A DNA stretch of 64,000 bases, from contig NZ_MVHE01000011.1 of assembly GCF_002086155.1 (NCBI RefSeq), positions 62,001-126,000 of the forward strand, given 5' to 3'. This stretch comes from Mycobacterium angelicum. GTDB lineage: Bacteria; Actinomycetota; Actinomycetes; Mycobacteriales; Mycobacteriaceae. The notes below the pieces were generated by a model that was not told where the DNA came from, ran no database searches, and worked only from the letters and a program-made list of their open reading frames with translations. The position numbers and the translations under genes were made by a program. This document shows, in pieces, positions 58,407 through 64,000 of the stretch (position 1 is its first letter; each line of letters opens with the position of its first letter).

Positions 58407-59602
58407 AACCGCATGCGGTGATCGTGGGCGCGGGCCCGGTGGGCGTGGTGGCCGCGCTGCTGCTGGCCGGAAACGACGTCGACGTGACACTGCTCGAGCG
58501 CAATGAGGAGCTGGTGACGACGTCGCATGCGGCCACGTTCCATCCGTCGACATTGGATCTCTTGCAGACCCTGGATATCGACTTGGCAGCCGCGCCCGGA
58601 GCGATAACCGTGACCTCGCTGCAGTGGCGCGACAACCGTGCCGACATTCGCGCGGAGCTTGACTACCGGTTGCTCAGCGAGCTGACGAAGCACCCGTTCC
58701 GCATCCATCTCGACCAGCAGGCGCTACTGGACCGAGCGGCCGGACTGCTCGCGGCCGATCCTGCCATCGACTTTCATTGTGGCGCAGCCATTGTCAATCT
58801 CGACCCGGAACTGCCCAGCGTCACCGTGCTGGTCAACGACGGCCGGCACCACACCATCACCGCCGACGTGGTGATCGGATGCGACGGCTCACATTCGCTG
58901 ACCCGCCGGCTGGCCGGGATCGCGCTGGCGGTCCGCAACTACCCCACCACTGCGCTTCGCGCCTACGCCCGAGCAGATCTCGCCGCGCTATTGCCGGCAT
59001 CGGCCGCCCGACCACTCTCGGGGCTGTGCTACTTCCGTGGCGAGGACGACGGCCTCAGCACACTGCGCATGGCCGCCGATACTCGCCTCATCGTGAGGTC
59101 CACGGGCGAGAGGCCCGACGCTGTCCGGGTCGCTCAGGCCATCGCCAATGCAACACCTTGGGCCGCATACGATCTCGCCATCGACCGCGTCGAGAGCTAT
59201 CAGCTTGGCCGTGGTGTCGTGGATTCCTACCTATCCGGCCTCGGCCCGGTCCTGGTGATCGGTGATGCGGCGCATGTGACGTCGACGGCCGGTGGTCTCA
59301 ACATGAACTCGGGGCTGCACGACGCGTTTGCACTCATGCCGGCGGTGGCCGATTGGCTGCACAGGCGAGTCGACAAGTCCGTCGTCGCCGGCATCGCCGA
59401 AACCCGCCGGCACTACCTGCTCGAGCACGTCATACCCCGCACCGAACGCCGGGTCCGCGGCCTACAGGACAACGAACATGGCTCGCTGGCAACGCATTTG
59501 GACGATGTCGCCAGCCTGACGGGCGACCGTGACAAAGCACGGCAATTCCTGATCGAAGCCTCACTCTTGGATACTCCCCTACCCCTACAGGCAGGACTGT
59601 GA
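58403..59602 (+). CDS. Class A FAD-dependent monooxygenase
   Basis: The 399-residue flavoprotein has the dinucleotide motif VIVGAGPVGVVAALLLAGND, the DG motif VVIGCDGSHSLTRRLAGI (about residue 155), and the GD motif VLVIGDAAHVTSTAGGLNMN (about 287) followed by SGLHDAF. This is the aromatic hydroxylase pattern (NAD(P)H and O2, single component). It overlaps both neighbouring genes by 4 and 1 bases. An aromatic or pyrrole-type substrate made or handled by the same operon is the natural guess. Confidence 0.86.
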   Translation: MKPHAVIVGAGPVGVVAALLLAGNDVDVTLLERNEELVTTSHAATFHPSTLDLLQTLDIDLAAAPGAITVTSLQWRDNRADIRAELDYRLLSELTKHPFRIHLDQQALLDRAAGLLAADPAIDFHCGAAIVNLDPELPSVTVLVNDGRHHTITADVVIGCDGSHSLTRRLAGIALAVRNYPTTALRAYARADLAALLPASAARPLSGLCYFRGEDDGLSTLRMAADTRLIVRSTGERPDAVRVAQAIANATPWAAYDLAIDRVESYQLGRGVVDSYLSGLGPVLVIGDAAHVTSTAGGLNMNSGLHDAFALMPAVADWLHRRVDKSVVAGIAETRRHYLLEHVIPRTERRVRGLQDNEHGSLATHLDDVASLTGDRDKARQFLIEASLLDTPLPLQAGL

Positions 59603-60420
59603 TGAAGATCTGGTTGCAAAAGCACATCGTCAAAGGACGTATGCCGGCACTCGACGACTGGTACGAGCAACACATCGAAGCGGTCGTCGACCCCGGGACC
59701 GAGGTCGTCATCCACACCCTGCCGCGGCGCACCTACGACTACGAAACGCCATACGACTACGTGCAATACGGCGTGCTCGCGCTGCGCTTCAGTCAGTACT
59801 TCGCCGAGACGGCCGCCCAGGCCGAGCGGGACGGCTACGACGCCTGGGTGATCGCGGCAGGCCAGGACCCGGGGCTGACCGGCGCCCGCGCTTTGGCGAC
59901 GATACCGACCTTGGGGCTGACCCGAACGGCATCCAGTTACTGTGCCCAGCAAGATGTTCGGTACAGCTTCATCGGCATGGTGCCCTGCCTGAAGGAGCCG
60001 ATCATCGAGAATGTGCGTCGCTACCGCACCGACCACCTGCTGGCGAGTTACGAGCTGGTTCCGGGCAGCATCGCAGCGACCACCTCGGCGATCGCCGGCG
60101 ACCCCGACCAGTTCCTCGGCGAGTTCGCCGAGGCCGCGGCGCGCGCCCGCGCGGCCGGTGCCCAGGTCATCCTGCCCGCCACCGGCTTGCCCGCAGAAAT
60201 CGTGTGGCACTACGAGGTTCGTGAAGTGGCGGGCTTACCGGTCCTGGATCCGCTTGGGTTGCTGCTGAAGTCGGCAGAGGCCGAGGTGCGGCTGCGGGCG
60301 CTGCGCTGCACCGCGCGGACCGACGTCGGCTACTGGTTCGCCCGTCCCGACGCGGCTGTCGTGGACCATATCGATTCTGTGTTCGCCTCCAACCGCATCG
60401 AACAGGAGCATCCCGTATGA
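59602..60420 (+). CDS. Asp/Glu/hydantoin racemase-fold protein without catalytic cysteines
   Basis: The 272-residue protein follows the hydantoin-racemase pattern: KIWLQKHIVKGRMPALDDWY, AWVIAAGQDPGLTGARALAT, PTLGLTRTASSYCAQQ, GAQVILPATGLPAEIVWHYE and GLPVLDPLGLLLKSAE. At the places where racemases have Cys (after AWVIA and in the ILP-ATG loop) there is Gly and Ala/Thr. It probably no longer racemises and may be a lyase, isomerase or binding protein. Start ATG 59602 shares one base with the monooxygenase stop; its end overlaps the HemB-like gene by 4. Confidence 0.72.
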   Translation: MKIWLQKHIVKGRMPALDDWYEQHIEAVVDPGTEVVIHTLPRRTYDYETPYDYVQYGVLALRFSQYFAETAAQAERDGYDAWVIAAGQDPGLTGARALATIPTLGLTRTASSYCAQQDVRYSFIGMVPCLKEPIIENVRRYRTDHLLASYELVPGSIAATTSAIAGDPDQFLGEFAEAAARARAAGAQVILPATGLPAEIVWHYEVREVAGLPVLDPLGLLLKSAEAEVRLRALRCTARTDVGYWFARPDAAVVDHIDSVFASNRIEQEHPV

Positions 60421-61442
60421 GTATTTCGTTCCAGGGCAGGGAGGCGCTGTCGATCGAAGGCAATCCGCATCGGCCGCGACGGCTGCGCCGCACTCCGGCG
60501 CTGCGCCGGCTGACCGCCGAGGTGCAGCTGGTGCCGGCCGCACTGATCCAGCCCATCATGGTTCGGGACGGAATCGACCGGCCACGCGAGATCGGTTCTA
60601 TGCCGGGCGTGTTCCAGCATTCGGTGGAGTCTGCCGTGCAGGCTGCGGCCACCGCCGCGGCGGTCGGATGCGGTGGCGTCATGCTCTTCGGCATCCCGTC
60701 GGCCAAGGACGAAATCGGTTCGGAGGCATCCGATCCCGACGGGATCATGCAGCGGGCGCTGCGGGCCGTGGTCCGCGAGGTGGGCGACCAGACCGTCGTC
60801 ATGGCCGACATCAACCTCGACGAATACACGACGCACGGGCACAGCGGTGTCCTCGATGCCAATGGCGAAGTCGACAACGACCCGAGCGTCATCCGGTTCA
60901 CCGAAGTGGCTGTGGCACAAGCCGAAGCCGGGGCACACGTCGTCGCGCCCAGCGGCATGATGGACGGCCAGATCGGCGCGATCCGCAGCGGACTCGACGC
61001 AGCCGGCTACCAATCGGTCACGCTCATGGCCTACGCCGTGAAGTACGCGTCCACGTTCTACTCCCCGTTCCGCGAGGCGGTGGAGTCCTCACTGGTCGGC
61101 AACCGCCGCACTTATCAGCAGTACCCGGGCAACATCAAGGAGTCGATCCGCGAAGTCCTGCTGGATGTGGAGGAGGGCGCCGACATAGTCATGGTCAAGC
61201 CGGCCCTGCCTTACCTGGATATCATCGCCAAAGTGGCTGAGCTGGTTCACCTTCCGGTGGCCGCCTATCAGGTATCCGGCGAGTACGCGATGGTCGAAGC
61301 GGCGGCCGCCCAGGGGCTGCTGAACCGCGAAGAGGCGATACGCGAATCGCTACTGGCGATCCGGCGCGCCGGCGCCACCAACATCCTCACCTACTGGGCT
61401 ACCGAGGTGGCCGACGCGATCGCGCGCGGGATCGAGTTCTGA
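60417..61442 (+). CDS. Porphobilinogen synthase (HemB) paralogue
   Basis: The 341-residue protein is clearly of the 5-aminolevulinate dehydratase family: RRLRRTPALRRLTAEVQLVP, LFGIPSAKDEIGSEASDPDG, and both Schiff-base lysines, K209 in MAYAVKYASTFYSPFREA and K261 in IVMVKPALPYLDII. The metal segment reads DINLDEYTTHGHSG (no zinc Cys). Several usually fixed positions differ: APSGMMDGQIGAIR for APSDMMDGRIGAIR, QQYPGN for QMDPAN, and EYAMVEAAA for EYAMIKAAA. No other heme gene is nearby. It therefore looks like a specialised paralogue that may condense 5-aminolevulinate or an analogue into a pyrrole. Confidence 0.88.
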   Translation: MSISFQGREALSIEGNPHRPRRLRRTPALRRLTAEVQLVPAALIQPIMVRDGIDRPREIGSMPGVFQHSVESAVQAAATAAAVGCGGVMLFGIPSAKDEIGSEASDPDGIMQRALRAVVREVGDQTVVMADINLDEYTTHGHSGVLDANGEVDNDPSVIRFTEVAVAQAEAGAHVVAPSGMMDGQIGAIRSGLDAAGYQSVTLMAYAVKYASTFYSPFREAVESSLVGNRRTYQQYPGNIKESIREVLLDVEEGADIVMVKPALPYLDIIAKVAELVHLPVAAYQVSGEYAMVEAAAAQGLLNREEAIRESLLAIRRAGATNILTYWATEVADAIARGIEF

Positions 61443-62623
61443 TGCACAGGGTCTTCCTGCTCGCGCTTGGCACGTTCGCACTCGGCATGGGCACGTTCAT
61501 CATCTCCGGCCTGATTCCCCAGATCGCAACCGCGACACGCACCGCCGAGTCGATGGTCGGACAGATGGTCACCGTTTTCACGCTCTGCTACGCGGTGTCG
61601 GGCCCGTTGCTGTCCTCGGTGCTGACCAGGTTGAGTACCAAGGCGATCCTGCTGGCGTCGATCATCGTGTTCACCATCGGCAACATCGGCACCGCCGCCT
61701 CGGAATCATTCGCGGTGCTGCTGCTGTCGCGCGCTGTGGCAGGTGTTGGCGCAGGCTTGTATTCGCCGACGGCGGCCGCGGCCGCGGCCTACCTGGTACC
61801 ACCGGAACAGCGCGGACGCGCGCTGTCGGTCATTCTCGGCGGGCTGAGCGTGGGAACCGTCGTCGGCGTACCGCTGGGCATGCTGTTGGCGCGCGCACAG
61901 GGCTGGCAGTCAGCACTCTGGCTGCTCTCGGGCGTCGGCATCGTCGCCACCATCGGCATCGCCCGATTCATGCCACGTTTGCAGGTTGGCGCGCCACCCG
62001 GGATCAAGGCCCGGCTGGGCACTTTGGTGGACCGGCGGGTGACGCCGATCGTGCTGGTGTCGGTGCTTTTCAACATTGCCAGCCTCGGCCTCTACACCTA
62101 CATCGCCCCGGTTCTGCGGGCAACCGCCGGGATCACCAATCCGACTCTCTACCTGTGGATTTGGGGCATTGGCGGAATCATCGGAGCGTTCGCCATCGGC
62201 CCGTTCATCGACCGCTCGACGAGCACCACCCGGGTGATGCTGGTCGTCCTGGCGGCATTGATCGTCGCGATGGCGGCGATCACACCAGCGGGCAACGTGA
62301 TCGTGGTTCTCTGTGTGGCGGTGGCGGTTTGGGGCGCCGCCGGTTTTGGCTCGCCACCACCGCAACAGCATTTGCTGCTCGAGCGCGCGCCGGACCGGGG
62401 CGCGGTCGCGGTGGCGGTCAATGCGTCGGCGATCTACCTCGGTAGCGCGATCGGCAGCAGCCTTGGTGGCCTCGCGCTGCACGCCGGAATATCGGCGGCG
62501 GCATTGCCGATGTTCGCGTCGGGATTCGCTGTACTCGCTGCGATTGCTTACGTCACCCTGGCAATGCCCAATCGTGCACCGAGTTTCCCCACCCAATCCG
62601 TGCCTTCTGAAGAAAAGGGATAA
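61442..62623 (+). CDS. MFS transporter, DHA1 type
   Basis: The 393-residue protein has about twelve helices, beginning VFLLALGTFALGMGTFIISG (the AraJ/DHA1 entry motif). It has LSTKAILLASIIVFTIGNIG, a motif-C-like VILGGLSVGTVVGVPLGMLL, and a second half starting TPIVLVSVLFNIASLGLYTY. It begins at the last base of the HemB-like stop (TGATG), so it belongs to the operon and probably exports the product or imports the substrate. Confidence 0.87.
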   Translation: MHRVFLLALGTFALGMGTFIISGLIPQIATATRTAESMVGQMVTVFTLCYAVSGPLLSSVLTRLSTKAILLASIIVFTIGNIGTAASESFAVLLLSRAVAGVGAGLYSPTAAAAAAYLVPPEQRGRALSVILGGLSVGTVVGVPLGMLLARAQGWQSALWLLSGVGIVATIGIARFMPRLQVGAPPGIKARLGTLVDRRVTPIVLVSVLFNIASLGLYTYIAPVLRATAGITNPTLYLWIWGIGGIIGAFAIGPFIDRSTSTTRVMLVVLAALIVAMAAITPAGNVIVVLCVAVAVWGAAGFGSPPPQQHLLLERAPDRGAVAVAVNASAIYLGSAIGSSLGGLALHAGISAAALPMFASGFAVLAAIAYVTLAMPNRAPSFPTQSVPSEEKG

Positions 62624-62736
62624 CGCCCTTGGCAGTTGCCCGGATTCGCACGGCGTGAGCAACAAGCTTGTGGCAACATGTGCCAATTGCCGTAAATGAC
62701 GGCGCTGATAATTTCTGACGCCAAGGGAGCCGCCCC

Positions 62737-64000
62737 ATGTCGTATGCATTGATAACACCGGAAGTGGTGGCAACCGCGGCCGGTGACATTCACCGCATCG
62801 GGTCGCTGATTAGCGGCGCCAACGCCGCAGCGGCGGCCTCGACCACGAATGTCCTCGCCGCCGCCCGCGACGATGTGTCGGCTGCGATTGCAACGCTGTT
62901 CGGCACCCATGGGCAGGAGTATCAGGCGCTCAGCACCCGGGCCGCGGCCTTTCACGACCAGTTCCTGCGCAACCTGACGGGCGGCGCGAATGCATATGCC
63001 TCGGCTGAGGCCCAAAGCATCGACCAGCTGGTGCTGGGCGCGATCAATGCACCGACGCAGAGCCTGCTGGGCCGCCCCCTGATCGGCGATGGCGCCAATG
63101 GGGCGCCCGGCACCGGCGCCAACGGCGGCGCCGGCGGGATCCTTTGGGGCAACGGCGGAAACGGCGGCTCCGGCGCCCCGGGAAACCCGGGCGGTAACGG
63201 CGGTGCCGCCGGCTTCTTCGGTCGCGGTGGCGCCGGCGGGACCGGCGGCGACGGCGTAAACGGCGGGGCCGGCGGCGCAGGCGGACACGGTGGCGCCGGC
63301 GGAACGTTGTTCGGCCAGGGTGGAGCCGGTGGGAACGGCGGCGTCGGCGGCGTCGGAGGCAACGGCGCCACCGGCTTGGCCGGCGTGATCGGCGACACCG
63401 GCCAGGCCGGCGGAAACGGCGGGGCCGGCGGCACGGGCGGGGCCGGCGGCTTCCTGGGTCGCGCCGGCGACGGCGGCAGCGGCGGCATCGGCGGACTGGG
63501 TGGACGCGGCGGCGACGGCGGCAGCGGTCTCGGCAACAACGCCGCGGGCGGCGACGGCGGCACGGGCGGGGCCGGCGGCGCCGGGGGCGCCGGGGGCCGC
63601 GCCGGTTTCCTGGGCCTGCTGGGCACCGCGGGCAGCGCCGGCCACACGGGTAACGGCGGCGCCGGCGGTGACGGCGGCAACGGCGGACTCGGCGACAACG
63701 GTCAAACCGCAAGCGGCATAAGTACTTCGGGCTTTGCCGGCGGCTCCGGTGGCGCCGGCGGGGCCGGCGGCAACAGCGGTCCCGGTGGAACCAACGGCAG
63801 TGGCGGTGGGGGTGGCACCGGCGGCACTGGCGGCGACGGCGGTCTTGGTGCTTCCAGCGTCACCACGACCGGTGGCGCCGGGGGCAACGGCGGCGCGGGC
63901 GGCAATGCCGGGGCCGGTGGTCTGGCCGGCACCGGGGGCAGCGGCGGCAGCGCGGGCGCCGCGGGCACCGGCGGGCACGGCGGCAACGGCGGTAATGGCG
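62737..64000 (+). CDS. PE_PGRS family protein (3' end outside window)
   Basis: ATG 62737 (with AAGGGAG upstream) opens a frame that runs past the end of the window. Residues 1-95 are a PE domain ([40 protein letters not shown]). A linker [24 protein letters not shown] follows ([20 protein letters not shown]), then Gly-Gly-Ala/Asn repeats (GGAGGxGGxGG) typical of PGRS, with embedded GFLGR/GFFGR modules. At least 421 residues are seen. Such proteins are ESX-5 exported and surface-associated. The 113 bases before it hold no other gene. Confidence 0.96.
   Translation, partial: MSYALITPEVVATAAGDIHRIGSLISGANAAAAASTTNVLAAARDDVSAAIATLFGTHGQEYQALSTRAAAFHDQFLRNLTGGANAYASAEAQSIDQLVLGAINAPTQSLLGRPLIGDGANGAPGTGANGGAGGILWGNGGNGGSGAPGNPGGNGGAAGFFGRGGAGGTGGDGVNGGAGGAGGHGGAGGTLFGQGGAGGNGGVGGVGGNGATGLAGVIGDTGQAGGNGGAGGTGGAGGFLGRAGDGGSGGIGGLGGRGGDGGSGLGNNAAGGDGGTGGAGGAGGAGGRAGFLGLLGTAGSAGHTGNGGAGGDGGNGGLGDNGQTASGISTSGFAGGSGGAGGAGGNSGPGGTNGSGGGGGTGGTGGDGGLGASSVTTTGGAGGNGGAGGNAGAGGLAGTGGSGGSAGAAGTGGHGGNGGNG

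Noticed and set aside
63100..64000. Dense short repeats that could look like a CRISPR array
   Set aside because: They are in-frame Gly-Gly-Ala/Asn codons of PE_PGRS with no fixed repeat/spacer length.

Overview
The window is a GC-rich chromosomal segment of a slow-growing Mycobacterium related to, but not identical with, the M. tuberculosis complex (M. kansasii / M. marinum type relatives). The evidence is the PE, PPE and PE_PGRS genes, a complete ESX-4 locus, GroEL1 with a histidine-rich tail, F420-type luciferase-like oxidoreductases, and a backbone whose order (groEL1-groES-tsaD-rimI-tsaB-tsaE-alr, gadB-nnr, glmS, glmM-rpsI-rplM-esxT-esxU-eccC4/eccD4-mycP4-eccB4-cutinases, truA-rplQ-rpoA-rpsD-rpsK-rpsM-rpmJ-infA, rmlB-rmlC) matches my memory of the H37Rv Rv3417c-Rv3465 region. 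Species is not resolved from sequence alone.

Layout. 1-2.9 kb: tail of a PE gene, a PPE gene and a drug/H+ antiporter-like MFS gene. 2.9-8.7 kb: a reverse-strand acyl-CoA catabolic operon (CoA-transferase, enoyl-CoA hydratase-like, double acyl-CoA dehydrogenase) facing an IclR regulator across a set of near-identical dyads, then an alpha/beta hydrolase. 8.8-16 kb: groES-groEL1 with a perfect CIRCE operator, then the overlapping tRNA-t6A genes tsaE-tsaB-rimI-tsaD with alr and a hydrolase. Two copies of a short interspersed repeat supply the ribosome binding sites of tsaB and tsaD. 16-25 kb: a molybdopterin oxidoreductase fused to a b561-like membrane domain, gadB, nnr, two tandem rhomboid-like genes, a broken duplicate, a membrane protein, and glmS. 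25-30.5 kb: small membrane protein, pseudo-hydrolase, LLM oxidoreductase, a pair of probable type VII secretion related proteins, glmM. 30.6-42.8 kb: rplM-rpsI, the ESX-4 locus and two cutinases. 43-49.5 kb: an NCS1-type permease with a Cys/His-rich tail followed by four PPE genes without PE partners. 49.5-54 kb: the alpha ribosomal operon. 54.2-57.3 kb: LLM oxidoreductase, dTDP-rhamnose genes rmlB-rmlC, and an LpqH-like lipoprotein.

The most unusual part is 57.4-62.6 kb. Five translationally coupled forward genes encode a maleate isomerase/arylmalonate decarboxylase-like protein, a class A flavin monooxygenase, an Asp/Glu-racemase-fold protein without its catalytic cysteines, a divergent porphobilinogen synthase (HemB) paralogue and an MFS transporter. 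A 26-codon reading frame with a strong Shine-Dalgarno sequence faces away from them. I know no described pathway with this composition; it looks like a small specialised-metabolite or catabolic operon built around a HemB-like enzyme. A PE_PGRS gene runs off the right end.
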